The notes: generated by a model from the letters alone, not told the origin. Positions 36,782-50,783 are shown, counted from the stretch's first letter. The stretch: 64,000 bases of DNA from Erpobdella octoculata (GCA_963978895.1 OZ022247.1:24085731-24149730), one strand, 5' to 3'. Program-made: numbers and translations.

Positions 36782-38910
36782 CTACTGCAGCCTATTTCCA
36801 GCTGCTGTAGCAGTAGCTGCTGCAGCGACAGCTGCCTGTTGACGTTCTTCCATAATGTACTCCTTCATAGGCTTGCGTGGTCGGTAGTTTGCAACAATCC
36901 ACGGGTGCTCTTTGACATCTTTCAGGGGCAGTCTGTCCGAAGGGTTGAGACGGAGAAGCTGCGATCGAATGGAGAAGAGTTTTTATTAGATTCCAGAATA
37001 AATACAGCCGAGATGTGCAAATGGTTTTCAAAGTAAGACTGCGATTTTATAAGGCGGAAGAAACGAAATAATTTGATCGATTAGCAAATATCGCTAATCT
37101 CGTCAGGTTAAGTGTTGAAAACAAAACTTCTAAAAAATGTACAACCACACAAGATAGTAGCAGTTCAAATTAAATAAACAAAATCATAATAAAATCATTA
37201 CAAACCTTTCTGATCAAATCTATGGAACCCGTGGAAAAGTGGCTAGGAAACTTGAGGTCGAGCTTCAAGATCCTCGTGTACGTCTCGTGCTGCCCTCTTT
37301 CATCTTCGAACGGCGGATAACCCGCAAGGAATTCATAGCAGAGGACGCCGATACTCCAGAGATCCACTTTTTCGTCGTGCGTCTTTCCTTCTACCATCTC
37401 CGGGGGCAGGTAATCGAGAGTGCCGCAGAGTGTAGCGCGTCTGTTGGTGAGAAATCAATCTAAGTAACTCAACACACAATACATTCTTTTCTTTTACAAT
37501 GTTCATATGTTAATAATAAGTCAAGCAAAATACGAGCAATTTTAATATAGTAACAAACTCACTACTAGATGAGTTGCAACGACGATATGAAAGTTTTTAA
37601 CAAAATAGAATAAAGTTCACATTCAAAGATACTTATGTTAACATCAACCCTGAACGATTTTGCGTACCTTGACGAGGGGGCGTGAACGGACCAACCGAAG
37701 TCCGCAATCTTGAGATCACCCCTCAATCCCAGTAAGAGATTCTCTGGCTTGATATCTCTGTGAATAACTTTTTTCGAGTGGCAGTACATGAGGGCATCGG
37801 TGATCTCGTACATGTACTATTAAAAGAAGTGATGAGACACATCGTTAATGAACAGCTATCAAGTGTAATCTTAAATTATTGTCTTTATTTCTGTCTGTTT
37901 TAGCTTTCAAAAATAAAACGAGCTAAAAAAAAGTTGATCATATAATTCATCTATAGTTACTCACTGTAGCAGCAGTTTCGTCATTAAAATATTTCTGCTT
38001 TTTTAGCTCCTTGTAAAGCTCACCCTTCGGGGCATACTCCAAGATTAGATAGACCCTTGTGCTGTCGTAGAAGTACCCAAACATCCTGAGAATGTTTGGA
38101 TGTCTGCAGAAGGATGAACAAAAATTATATAATTCTACTTATTTTTGAAATATTGAAAGAGCAAAAAATTAGAAACCCTGCAAAATGGAAAAATAATAAG
38201 ATCACTGACCTTAAATGAGATTGAATCTCAATTTCTCTTCTCAACTGGTGTTCTACTCCGTTTTTTTCTAATTGTGACTTGAAGAGAACCTAAAAGAGTT
38301 GTGTTTAAAGCTTTTGTAGCTCTCAATATAAAATTTGATTAGTGTTATACTAACTCTAAGAATCAACAAAAAAAAATACCTTCAAGGCACAAATGTACTG
38401 GCTGTCTTTTTCTCGGGCCAAATAGACGTTACCAAATTTGCCCTTGCCAAGGGGTCTTCCTATGTCAAAATGTTCCAATGTCCATTTCTTCCTGAATATA
38501 ACGAAACAACAGTAAATATTAGATTTGTTGTAGGAAATTAAATATAGAAGACATCAATTGAATTTTTTTATAAATCTCAACTAACGTTTCTTTTTTATCT
38601 TTATTCATCATTTGGTTTTCTGTAGGCTTGAGGACCTGCCTTGAGTTTCCCTAAATTTATAAATAAATTAAAATATAGTTTTTTCTAAACAAAAAAATTG
38701 AATAAGCTTTGGCACAGATTCGTTCGAAAGAATTCTCAGAGGACAGATTCTTAATTTTACCAATCTATTAAACATCCAGCAATGGTAGTCATTGGAATCT
38801 TATACATTACAATTACTTACATGACTTAACTATTATTTTTTTTTACTAATTCTAATTTTAGTCTTAATAAAAAAATGTTACCGAGAACTTACTTCGTTTA
38901 TGTGGCTCAT
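36782..38910 (-). CDS. AURKB: Aurora B-type mitotic kinase
   Basis: The exons are 38910-38893, 38650-38586, 38491-38380, 38289-38210, 38103-37965, 37816-37668, 37440-37206 and 36958-36782 (975 nt, 324 aa; human AURKB is 344). The N terminus is short (about 34 residues). Kinase landmarks are the Gly loop GKGKFGNV (43-50), Lys65, HRD (157-159), DFG (177-179), the activation segment [20 protein letters not shown] with the presumed activating Thr191, and [36 protein letters not shown] and RLPL match Aurora B more closely than Aurora A. Family role: the catalytic subunit of the chromosomal passenger complex (INCENP, survivin, borealin), acting at centromeres and then the midzone. Many invertebrates have one A and one B gene. 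The Ala-rich C-terminal tail is lineage-specific. The gene is divergent from PRMT7. Confidence 0.95.
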
Positions 38911-39422
38911 TGCAACCTGGATAAATTAGTTAACTGAAGTACGTCGAATTTCAACAAAAACAAAAGGAAAGAAATTATTAGATCGGTCACTCGCTTGTAT
39001 ATATATGTACCCGCCTTGAAGTTTAAAGACTTCTTTTCTATTGGCCGTCTAAATTTTGATTTATACTAATTGAAACTTCTTGCGGTAATAAAATTTAAAA
39101 TTAATATTTTTAAAAATAACTTTTAAAAAAATATTTTTTAAATTAATATATAAATCTACTATAATTTTATCTTCTTCAAAGTTGTAGACTTATCTGGTCT
39201 TCAAATAAGCTGTAAGATTTAATTTTGACAAAAATAATTTTTGCTTATATTTTGAATAATTTTATTTTTGCTTATAATATAATTAACTTTTGAGGCTGAG
39301 TGACTTCTTATTTCATAATAATCGACTGAACGCATGGTTTGGTCAGTTTTCTGCCGGCGTCGCCTTGCAAAGTTAAAAGAACGTTTTTACGTTTAAATTT
39401 TTTTGTAGCTAGCTAAATCATC
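38911..39422. promoter_or_regulatory. Bidirectional promoter between AURKB and PRMT7
   Basis: Only 512 bp separate the two start codons. In AURKB orientation there is a CCAAT box (ATTGG on + at 39040-39044) and GGCGGG (39010-39015 on +) beside TTTAAACTT (39019-39027), a layout like the NF-Y plus CDE/CHR control of G2/M genes. An AT-rich TATATATA run is at about 38998-39006. The PRMT7 side has a GCCGGCG core at about 39353. Confidence 0.5.
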
Positions 39423-40677
39423 ATGGCTACTGATAATAATCAAAGCAGTGGTAGTTTTAGTCTTAGAAAGAATTATATAACCGGAAAACTTGATTGGTCA
39501 ATTGTTCCAGAAAATTATGATTACTATCAAGAACTTTCCAGGTTGTATATTATTATTTTTTATTATTTTTGTACCATTTACTAAAATAGTGTAAGAAACA
39601 TAAACTACTTGATTTCTAATCCAGCTAAGTTTTTTTTCTAAATAATCTCTATCTCTTTTTAATACTTTGTTCATACTGACATATACTATACTATATATAG
39701 TTAAAAAATTAACCTGTTGTAATTTTATTGAATAAAATTCATTTCAGATCATGTTATGGAGACATGCTGCATGACACAGAGAGGGTAATTTGTTTATTTT
39801 TTTTTTGGAGTTCTTATTTGGTTTTGTTGATTTTATTTCACTTTTTTTAATTATGATAAAAAATATGTAGTACTGTAGTAGTTGTAGTAGCAGTAGGTGG
39901 TGGTTATTTCTTAGTCTTAGTTCATCACAAATCATTAATAATAATAATAATATTAGTTGCATGTAAGACCTTTAAAATTTGATGTATAAATCAAATGTAT
40001 ATAGCTTTGTTACTAGTTGTTGAGGAATAGTGGTCATTATTGTGCTTTTTGAAATGCTTGTTATGAATATAATTTTTATTATATCTATAAAATACAGCAT
40101 ATTAAATTTAACTTCATTTTTAGTATATTTATAAAATACAACATATTAAATTTAACTTCATTTTTAGTATATTTATAAAATACAACATATTAAATTTAAC
40201 TTCATTTTATTTCTCTCTCAGGTGTGATATTTATTTGACTTTAGCTAAGCTAGAAACCTCTCCGCGCATTGGCTCATCATCCAGCCAGGATTAGTGTAGG
40301 AGTATTAGAAGAGTGTCTGAAACCTGTCTTTTTATGGTCTGATTTTTTAGGTAGAACTAGGTGCTGCAGTTGAAAGAGAGAGAAAAACAGCAAGCTGGTT
40401 AGATAGATTGATAGTAGTCATTGTAGATAGTAGTCGATTGGTGATGGAATAATAGAATAAAAAGTATAGAACAGTATATCTGGAGACAAAAAGGATAGAG
40501 TGAGGATAAGAAAAAAACAGCTGTTGAATATAAATGAGTTATAACTGCCATGTAACAAAGGAACAAAAGTGAAAGATGGATGGATGGATGAAAAAGATAA
40601 AAGAAGATGAGCAATAATAACATAGCAACAAACTTGCTACTAATATGTAAAATGCTGAAAGATAGTTTGTATTTTGT

Positions 40678-40712
<35 letters not shown>

Positions 40713-43700
40713 AGAGAGAGTAACACATCTCTTAACATTCCTAGAATGATTTGTTTTTTTATGGAAGGGATGAGTTAGGGAAAAATATAAAGCAGCATAT
40801 ATGTTTTTAAATGCCTGCATTACTTTTGCTGCCTACACTCTGCAATGTACTTTTTAGTGTTTACTATTTAGTACATGTACGTCTTATACATAAAAATTAA
40901 ATTAATTACAAACAATAGATACAAATATTGGTTTTATTAAAGTTACCAAATTAAATATATTTAACATTGTTTTTTATATATTACATTGTAATTACACTGA
41001 TATATTACATTGTAATTACGCTGATATATTACATTGTAATTACATTAATTTTTTATTATTATTTTATGAATCTCTCTTTCTGTTGCAACAGAACCAGCTA
41101 TATGAAGAAGCCCTAAGTCTGGCCATTAAAAAGATGCACGACAGGGGAAAGCCTGCAAACGTCCTTGACATTGGTACCGGGACGGGACTTCTGTCCATGA
41201 TGGCAGTTAGGCATGGAGCTGATAGGGTTGTTGCTTGCGAGGTTGTGGTCTACTTTACTTGGTTGTTATTGATTTAGATGTTATTGCTGTGAGTTATGAT
41301 GTGGCCTATTTGTGTTTGAGTTGTTAGTATCAAAGATAAAGTTTTGAATTACTGAACACTTCATTCGTAAATTATTTTGAATTAACTAATTAAACAATAA
41401 TAAAAAAATGATGTTTGTTTCTGCTCAGGCATTTGACGGTATGGCCAGGTGTGCCGAGAAGGTCATAAAGGTGAATGGAATGAGCGACAAGATAAAAGTT
41501 ATCAGTTCAAATTCTTGCAGGTTAACAGGTGGTTGAATGTTTTCTTTTCTTTTCTTTTGCTTTTACGGTACACATTTGATGGGAAGAATATCTTATGAAA
41601 TCACCAATGGTATTCAGAACCATGCGTTAACTGGTAACTTTGGTCAAAGGTGAATGCAAATGCGAACAAAGAATTGCTCAATTGAAAATCACATGAAGTT
41701 GGTTGTAAATAATTAATCGAAAAACTTTTTCAATATAAATCTTTTTCTTGAAATAGCTAAAGACATCGGTGGCAGGGCAAACATACTTGTGGCAGAGCTC
41801 TTTGACACCGAGTTAATCGGCGAGAATGCCCTTAGCTCCTTCCACCATGCTTGCGACCAGCTTCTCGAGAGTGACAGAATAGTCATACCTTCTCGTGCGG
41901 AGGTCATAGTTCAACCTGCCTCCTGTCCCTTCTTCAGGAGCTTTGATACTTTCGAGGACATCCAGCTGGGTAATGTTGACAGTGAAGAGAACTCAGGAGA
42001 AAATAATAACAATGGCATCGGGCGTTGTCTGAATCGCCACGTCGTAAGACATCCGCCATCGGTTGAATCCTGCCCCGGTTATCAATACGCCAACGATGTC
42101 CAGCTCGATATGCTCGGACTGGATCAGTTTGTTCCCATAGCAGAACCTGAAGTTATTTTCAAGTATGTTGTTTAATTATTCAGATATTATGGCAGTTTTT
42201 ATACATTTTTGTAACCATCACTGCTCTTTCGATGTTGTTAAAAACTAATTTAATTCGGTGTCATTTCGTATTACTTTCTTTCATTCACGTATTAACAATT
42301 TATTTCATCATTCTAGATTCGACTTCTCAGAAAAGACTTTCCCTCTACCGATGTCGGAAATTAAAAGTTTAAACCGAGAGGCTCAGGCAGATGGAACGAT
42401 CGACTGCATTTTTCTCTGGTGGCAGTTAGAGATGGATGAAGAGGGGAAGATAATTCTGAGTACTGCCCCCCGATGGGCACACCCCACCCCAAACAAAATG
42501 CAGGTCTGTTTGGTTAAGTAGCTAAAGGGGCATCAGAAGCTTGAAGAAAGAAATTGTTGTACTAACAAATTTTTTAAATACCAAATTTTAACTTCATTTT
42601 AAAACAGTGGCGCGACCATTGGATGCAGGCCGTCTTCTATCCCCATAAGACGCTCGAAATCACCAAGGGTCAAAGGTTTCAGATCATCGGTCAGCACGAT
42701 GACTTCCAGATGTGGTTTGCCGTTCAAATGGCTGGTCCGGGTGATGGAAACAACGATTCAGTGACGTCAGCCGTGGAGAACTGCGATGTCATACCGACGG
42801 ACGTAACATCATCGGATCAGAAATTCAGACCTCCGTGCTGCAACTGCGGTATTCACGGAAAGCTGTCGCGACGGTATGTGGCCATGATGAATGACAAGAG
42901 AAGGAACTCGTTCTATCTCAAAGCTTTGAAGAAAGTATGTGCTGAATTTTTGCTTTATTTTACTTTTGCACTCTGTTATATCATTTTATTATTATTATTT
43001 GTATTACTTGTATTTTCTTGTGCTGACCTAATGTAAGTTTTCTCCATAATGAGCCTTTCCAAGAATCATGGCTTACTTAGTATCGTCAAAAGTGTCTCGA
43101 TCAAAAGTACGGCAATTAATAAAAAAAAATAACCTAGTCTTAATCAGTTCTTCTCCAAACAAATAATTTCACATGAATGTCCTTTTTGCTGACATTACTT
43201 TTGCTGTCTTTTACGACATTCATTGCAGGGCTACTGTGATGTGGCAACATTTGAACTATCCAGACCACGTGTAAACAGTTGCTTTATAGAAACTGTCTGT
43301 TTTTAAGTTGGATGATTTTCCTAAGCATTCTACCATTGTTTATTCGATGGATGGATTGATTTACTTCTTACTTATTTGGATGTTATTTAACAACGATCAT
43401 GCATTTTTTATACCAGATAATCAACAAAGAGAGTGTATGCTTCTGCCTTGACGACAGCATTGTTTTACCAATCGTAGTAGCAAAACTAGGAGCCAAGAAG
43501 GTTAACATTTTTATAGTGAAGATGATGATGGAAATTACCTTACAGTTACTTTTGTTCTAAATGTATTTTATTTTTTATCATCATTTCTATAATTGTCTAA
43601 TTCGGTGTGTCGGCATTGACCGTTCCAAATGTGATAGCTGAAATCTTACTGACTGATTCTTATCAAGCAATGTGTTGTCGCTGTTTACTTTGGTCAGGTT

Positions 43701-45075
43701 TTCGTCGTAAGGTCGAGTGACAAGATGACTTCCCTGGTCAGGAGCTATGCGGAGTTCAATCACGTTTCTGAAAAGGTGAAGGTTATTAACGGCGAGATCG
43801 ACAAGATAACAGCAGAAGACCTGGATGGAGAAGTTGTAAGTGTCCAATTTGGAGATAAGTTTTTTTTATGTTTATCGAAATGTTTTATTTTTGTCAACAT
43901 TTTTTTCGTATGTCACAAAATGAATGACTGTCTGACGATCGTATGGATAAAAAAGTGGTCTACATCCATTATTGTAATATAAGGCCACCCTAGTTCTATT
44001 GGGTTTTTAATTTATTATTATTGTTTTAAACTTGATGAATAAATTACTTGAAAATATACCTTATTCGAGCTACTGCCAACTTGCAGGTTGACACCATACT
44101 TGCCGAGCCAAAATTCTCTGAAGCAGTGGTTCCTTATCACTATCTAAGATTTCTTTACGTGAAAAGTGACTTGATCAGCAGACTTAAGCAATTGATGCTC
44201 CTTCCCACCACGATGAAGGACCAACAGGAGTCATTGCCACCGGCAAACGGTACTTCTGCAGAACTCACAGATCCTGTTTGTGCTGACACACTTCCCCCTT
44301 CTTTATATATGTCGAGCAAGAATTTGACATTCATGCCCTATTCTGGAAACATCATGGCCATTGCAGTGGAGTTCAGGGACCTACATAAAGTAAGGTTTAT
44401 TTGGAATAGTGCCGCCATTTTATCAAGAGTGATATGATTTGTATTTATTTATTTGACTTGTGCCGATGCTCAGCATTTCATTATCGCACTTCAGGTTAAA
44501 GGCTCACCAGTTGGCACATGCCAAGGTTTCAACATCAAGCCTTTCGACGACTTACTGTGCCGCTCTTCGAGGCTGGTAGATGAGCCGATCGAATGCCACG
44601 CCCTCTGGGAGTATCCCACGCGGGCTCTGAGTCCGGTTTTCGAACTTCTCAACTGCGATTGGCCCTTGGAGGCTGTCAGGCAAAAAGAGAGAGAAGGCCA
44701 GATTGATATAACGGGGTAAGTACACAAAATGTCACGCTGACTCGCTTTAACAGAAGTGCTTAATTATCTCCGCCACTCTACCTTTTTAGATCTGGCATCT
44801 GCAACGGGATAGCCATCTGGTCTGACTTCACGCTCGCAGATGACGACGACCAGACATTTTCTTGCGGTCCCTTGAAATGTCCGGAGTCCGACCAGCCCAT
44901 AAAGTGGTACCCCTACGAGATGCAGGCATGCTACTTCTTTCGGGATCCGGTAAAAGTCGAGCCCGGGAAGTTCCGGTTGAAGTATAAGACGGTCTTCAAG
45001 ACAAGACCAGGCAGCCTTGACTTTGATTTCAAGATTGTCTTGTCACCGGGTGCAGTCAGGACGAGTGGTCTATAA
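39423..45075 (+). CDS. PRMT7: PRMT7: protein arginine N-methyltransferase 7
   Basis: The exons are 39423-39541, 39748-39784, 41092-41241, 41429-41528, 41757-42162, 42317-42503, 42608-42934, 43417-43500, 43698-43835, 44087-44389, 44495-44715 and 44790-45075 (2358 nt, 785 aa; human about 692). The first AdoMet fold has motif [16 protein letters not shown] (76-90) and the double-E loop [10 protein letters not shown] (149-158). [12 protein letters not shown] then corresponds to the THW loop of the family. The second, degenerate methyltransferase repeat follows ([25 protein letters not shown]), ending in the [14 protein letters not shown] region. PRMT7 is the only confirmed type III enzyme: it monomethylates arginine in RXR contexts of histones and other proteins, in nucleus and cytoplasm. 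The donor at 41528 was chosen because the alternative at 41523 gives a stop at the next junction. The extra length is in low-conservation linkers. Confidence 0.96.
40084..40208. repeat. About 45-bp tandem repeat, three copies
   Basis: Three nearly identical units containing ATTTATAAAATACAACATAT and TAAATTTAACTTCATTTTTAG, in PRMT7 intron 2. Confidence 0.95.
40975..41045. repeat. 27-bp tandem repeat, three copies
   Basis: GATATATTACATTGTAATTA plus CACT/CGCT recurs three times just upstream of PRMT7 exon 3. Each unit contains the palindrome TACATTGTA. Confidence 0.9.
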
Positions 45076-45788
45076 GAAGCAATTGATTTTCGCTAGTTTA
45101 AGCCATGTTATTGTCAGTGCATGTAATGTCAATCTTTTAATTTTATCCTATCTTGTAACTGCTCTATGGTTTTTGTCTCACAGTTTTATTGTTTTTTTTT
45201 CTTTCATTCCATCTTTCATATTTTCACCTTTTCGACTTAAATCCATCGACAGATGACTCATTCATCTGTATATCGCAATCTTCTTACATATAAAACATCC
45301 TCTCTCTCATTCTCTCTAATTCAATATTTTTTCTCATGTTTCATTTCTCTTTACTTCACCTTAATTTTTGTATTTATTTATCTTCAACTCTGGTGTGCTG
45401 CTATACTAACACAAGACCTTTGGTCACATGATTGCTTCAGGCATACATCAATTTTGTTGGTGCTCATTCTAACATACTCTTCCAAACTGTTATCTTTTTA
45501 GTAATACTATTTCAATCGTATAATATGAGACGAGCTACAAACTTTGACGTGAGAAGCAATATACATTTATTATTATTATTTAATTGCAACAGCATTTTAA
45601 CAGTGATTACTATAATATTGAAATGTCAGACAAAAGAGCAGAACATCAAAGAAAAATATTTATAAAATAAAAGTAATTAAACTAGATACCAATGCTCAAA
45701 GTTTATGAGATAGCAAATTCATACAATTGACATTTTACTTATCATCAGTACATCTTATGTTGTCTGGCGAACTGCAAGTCTAACTCTG
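45076..45788. other. Convergent 3' ends of PRMT7 and the zinc-finger gene
   Basis: A + strand AATAAA (45666-45671) could end PRMT7. A minus-strand AATAAA (45571-45566) could end the zinc-finger gene. If both are used, the two 3' UTRs overlap by about 100 bp. No coding exon is seen. Confidence 0.4.
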
Positions 45789-48700
45789 CTAGTGTTGAGA
45801 AATATCAGAAGTTGAATCCCTGCCGTCGATTGGTGTCATCAGTAACGCGGCAACTGCCTCGGACATGCCGGCGTTGAAACATGGAGAAGACATTGCACCG
45901 ATACTTTCAAGACTGTAGGCCCTGTTCAGATTATTATCGTCAATGACTAGAGGTTTCAGTTCTGCTATGTTATTGACCGTCGGCTTTTCTCCCGACATGT
46001 GGTAGATGGGCGGCAGTTGTTGGTCGTGAGTTGCGCCGGTGCCGAGACCGATCAAGTTCGGATCGCTCAGGGAGCTTATCAGATTCTGGTTGCCGTTTAT
46101 GAGCTGCAGAGCATACGTGACGTTAGTTAAGTCGGTTGACAGCTGTGGTAGGATGAGGGAGAGCGATTGCTGAGTTGCTGCTATTTGAGAATTGTTGGAC
46201 AGAATGGCGACGTCCTGAGGCATGTGTAATTGAAAACGACTTCCGTTGCCGCCCAGAGTAGAAGACTGCAGTCCTGGATCGAAAAGTTGCTGTCTTAAGA
46301 AAGTCGTTGCAGCCTGAGGCGCAGACTGTAAAGCTAACTGATTCAAAATTGTCTGATGAGACTGGGATAAAAACGACAGGTGGTTTGATTGGTTACCGAG
46401 CTGCTGTGCAGACGCATTGCTTAAAGTTGTTGACGATGCAAAGGAAGCGAGCAGCAGCTGTTTAGTCAACTGCTGACTGTATTGCTCTTGATTTCCTGGC
46501 TTGTGATCTGTGCTAATTTCTTTCTGTGGCAACACTGTGTTGCCCAATTGAAGGTTCGTCTGAGATGTGTCCATGTTCAAAAACTGTCCAGCTGGAGTTA
46601 CCGAATTCTGTTGTTTCTCTTCCGAAAAAAATTCCATCACCTGGTCACTGGTAACCTCTTGTCCGGCTGCAGGGGTCACTGCTGTAGACTTTTCTTCTCC
46701 TATTTTCTTGCCTTCGTCCGGCCGGTACATGCCGACCAGGACAGACGGGAGGGTCTGCCTGTCGTGTTGGTGTTCAGTCTCGAGGTGCCTTTGAAAGTCC
46801 TGGGCGGAGTTCGTGGCAAACTTGCACAGCTGGCACGGGTAGACCAACTTTCCGGCATGTCGTCTCGTTTTAAGTATGTGCTTACGCAGATTTTCCTGCG
46901 TGTTACACGAGTAGTCGCAATACAGGCACTTGTAAGGCTTCGAGCCTGTGTGCACGCGTTCGTGACGTCGCAGGTTAGCAGCCAGGGTGGTCTTGTATTC
47001 GCACGAGCTGCACTGGTAGCGCTTGTCGCCGAGGTGCTGTCGCTGGTGGCGTTTCAGCTGATGTCGCGATTTACCGCTGTAGCCGCATTCGTCGCAGAGG
47101 AAGTGGCGTTCGTTCGAGTGCGTCCGTAGATGCACCGCCAATTCCGACTGGTAGCGGAAAACGCTGGTGCAATCGGGGTATGGACAGTGCAACTGCTTGT
47201 CGTGCAGCTTCATATGGGCAGTCAGCTGGCACAGTTGCATGAACTGTCGACCACACTTGCTGCACTGATGACTCGGTGGAGTGACCCCGTGGCGTTCCAC
47301 CTCTTCCGTTCCATGTTCTTTTAAAGCATGTGTCTGCATGGTCAGCTTTCTATTAAATTGCTTACTGCAAATTGGACATCTGTCAATTTAAAAAAAATAT
47401 CTTGAAAGTGAAGAAAATAAGATTAACACATTTTAACTGAATATAATAAGTTAAACATTAATTTTTTATTAAATACAAACCTATTTCTAATTATACTTCT
47501 AGCCATCTACTCTACAACTGTGGCTTAGGACTAACCCCCCTAACCAATGCCTTACTCCAACCATAGTCATATTTATTCTTAAACTCCCTTTTCCTTATAT
47601 CCCCTCCCCTCCTCACTTGTAGTACATAATGCCAAGGTGAGCTTTTAGATGTCTTCTCATGACAGCTACATCTGAATACCTTTTGAGGCAGAAGGTGCAC
47701 TTGAATGGCAAGCTGCCTGTATGCTGTCTCAAGTGGCTAAGCATGCCTACTCTGGTCAGCAGCTTTCCGCACTCGGGACATATCACTTTGCCTTTCTGGC
47801 CTGCATTAGTCTTCAGCTGTTTATAGAGCAGAAGGCACTTGGCATCTGCCTCTGCCGACAGGTCCGTGAAATCGGATCTTTCGGATTTCGTAGCATCTTG
47901 GTCATCTTTACCGGAGATCTTGCTGTCGGACAGTTGGTGATTGATCTCGTGAAACTGGAGTGCATTGAGCGCATAAAAAAGTCGACCGCACCTCTGGCAT
48001 TTGAAACTCTGGCCGTTTCCCGTCTTCATTTCTTCAACTTTTCGAATATGGGTTCTAGCTTTTTGATGTATGGCCAGTTTTTCGGCATAAAAAAATCCGA
48101 GACCGCAAACACTGCACCAATATCTTTCATTTCCATTGCCCTTGCCTTCTTCTGAGGTCTAATTGAAATAAAAAAAAGTAGCGTATATATATGGTTACAT
48201 GTGATGAAATGTAAGATCATAACAAATTAAAGTAACAAGTGAAAAAAGGAGAATATCTTTATAGAGAGATGTAAATCTCTGCATTTATATGACTTGTTCT
48301 ATCTAAAAACGTATTTGTTCGGTAACGGGAAATTTGCTTAAAAAGATAATAAATCATTATTTTAATTTTATTATTCTCATTCTCTTTTACTCACTGATAA
48401 AGATATTAAGACAAACCTCTTCATCGTCTCCGTGAAACTCTTGCTTCACACAGAGCTCCTCCAGCATCTCGCTCTTCACACGCCCGAGGGAAGCGTCCGG
48501 AGGAAAATCTCTGGAAGCCTTCTTCTGTTTCGTTCGTCTTTTCTGCGCCCTCCGGCGAAATTTCTCCCGCTCGAGGTTGAACTCTTCATCGCTGTCATCA
48601 TCATTATCGTAATCCTCAACATCTTCACTGGAATCTATTTCATGCGTCTCACTGGGTAATAATAGGTTGAGTTTCACACCAGCTGTATTCTCGCCGTTCG

Positions 48701-50783
48701 TTGATTTGTTCGCCTCGATCGTCTGCGAGTCTTTCGGTTGAGTTTTCGGGGGCCTTCCGCGCTTCCTTTTCTCGATCACAGGCATTTGAATACTTTCTGA
48801 TATGTCTATTATCGTGAAGTTTTCAGAGGTTGAGAGAACATCTTCCATACTCTTGGCGGAGCTCACAACGCTACCACTGACCTTGGCTTTCTGAACCCTC
48901 AGCCAGCAAGCGGTTTTAAGATGAGCCAGAAGCTGAGAAGCAGAGTGGAAGCAGTTGGCACAGACGACGCACCTGACCCGATACCTGTTCTCCTTCAAGA
49001 TGCACACTGGCTTTCCGACAGTTGTAAATCTTTCTGCTGCTTTAGTATGTTCTGCAGATGAGATATGTTTCACGATGTCTTCATTGGAGTGCGATATAAA
49101 CTGACATCTGACACACATCAGCGGACCAACGAGGGTCTTGATCTGAAAATAATACAGACCAGAGTTGAAAAGTTATATATTATATAGAGTATAATTCAAT
49201 AATAACATAATTTAAAACAGATTCAATTTCTTTAGATAGCAGCACCACACGCCCCTACACCCAACTGGGAACATTGCAGCAGCCAGTCGGCATGTCGACT
49301 CATCATGACTAAAATAAAGAAAAGGCAACACAAAATAACTATTTAAAAACCCATTTTTCATCACCTTTTCGCTATGCTCTTCATTTTTGGCGACATGTTG
49401 ACAAAATTCAGATTCGTCCTCAGACCAGAAGTTGCACGGCCGGCACTGGTACGGTTTCAGCCTGAAGAGAAGAACCTCCATGTCTCGGGTTTCTCCGTGT
49501 TTGCTATTATCGTCAGCCGACTTTCCCTTTTCACTTTCCTCTGACTGACACTTCTTCACTCTCTTTAAGTGAAATGGACTGTTCAAATGGCATGCAAGAC
49601 TGTACTTAGAACAGAATGTCTTGTTACATATTGCACAGGTTGGTGCAGCCGGATTGAGATTAGGGTTTTGTGTTATCCCTGACTTGCCATCCCTGTTGCT
49701 GCTCGTTGCAGTATTCAAAATGGTTGCTTGCTGACCAGTTTGGTATGAATTATTAACACCGGAGAGAACGCTTGAGTTTCCATCTGATTGATTTGTTGAA
49801 ACATTGGATTTATCTGAAGTACTGTGAGAAGATTGGAAGTGGCACTTCTTGAGAGAAGAAGAGCTAACATCATCATCATCATTGATGTACCTTGTGGATG
49901 GTTTTCTGATTCCAGTTGAAAGTCTTGTGACGATTTTTCTCCCGGGTGCACTCGGCGGGACGCTAATATCGCCAGCTGGCGGTTTGGAATTTATTTTCAA
50001 CTGACAATCGGTGAAAAACTTAGATGGATTTTTCTCGAAGGACACAGTCAAACTTTTACCACCTTGGCAAGATAGAAAGGAGCTGTTGTTATTAACATTG
50101 TTACCGACACAAGGAACGTTGTTCAGATCGAGAATAACATCAGAAGAGACAACATTTTCGGAATCTGAATCAAAATCAAAATCCGTGAACATGGAGCTGA
50201 AGTCAGTGGTCCTACACTGTTCCAATGCTTCTAAAACCTCTTTCTGCTTTTCTGATGGTTTTGAAAGCAAGTCGCTCCATGGCTCTGTGACATAAAGACA
50301 TCTAGTTATGTCCTCTGTCAAAAAACTTTCACATTTCGAAAACGAGGGTTGGTTAGAAGCCGTTGTTTTCTCTGGCTCTGTTTTGTTTCTCAACTGAAGT
50401 GAAGTGAAAAAGCTCTTGAAGTCAAGTTTGTCGAGTTCTTCTTGGATTTCTGAGTCAAATAAGAGATCGAAATCTATGGAAGGAGCTGAAGAAGATTCAG
50501 CAACTTCGTGTTGACCTTCTTCTTCCGTTGGAGATGATAATGACATAGAGATGGTAGGCTCTGATTTGATGACATCCAGACATTCACTGGAATGTCGGAC
50601 TCCATTTTGCAGACAACATCCACTGTTTGTATCAAAAGAGCCAAAGCGTGAAATGGTAGTTGTTAAAGATTCCTCTTCACCCAATCGGGTTCCTTCACAA
50701 ACACTCTGCTTGTGCTTAATATAATTATCCAGTCCTCTAATAGTTTCATTGCACACTAGACAAATATGCTTGTCACTAGCCAT
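45789..50783 (-). CDS. ZNF407: Large C2H2 zinc-finger protein, ZNF407-like
   Basis: The exons are 50783-49365, 49142-48417, 48158-47617 and 47379-45789 (4278 nt, 1425 aa). All phases agree. The N-terminal 400 residues are acidic and Ser-rich with few fingers. Isolated C2H2 or matrin-like CxxC fingers appear at about 390-500 (CAICNKTFCSKYSLACHL, CRPCNFWSED). A basic AT-hook-like KRKRGRPPK, an acidic run and a basic RRRAQKRRTKQKK follow in exon 2. Exons 3 and 4 hold about nine C2H2 fingers, including HLCDECGYS-type fingers linked in tandem with TGxKPYKC spacing (YQCSSCEYKTTLAANLRRHE). The end of the array, YCDYSCNTQENLRKHILKT then CQLCKFATNSAQDFQRHL, closely follows my recollection of the last fingers of vertebrate ZNF407. 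The tail is Gln-rich. It is presumably a nuclear DNA-binding regulator. The protein class is certain; the ZNF407 name is moderately supported. Confidence 0.9.

Noticed and set aside
41522..41528. Donor GTTAAC after TGCAG in PRMT7 exon 4
   Set aside because: Joining it to the next exon creates a stop (AGC TAA). The donor 5 nt downstream restores the family sequence.
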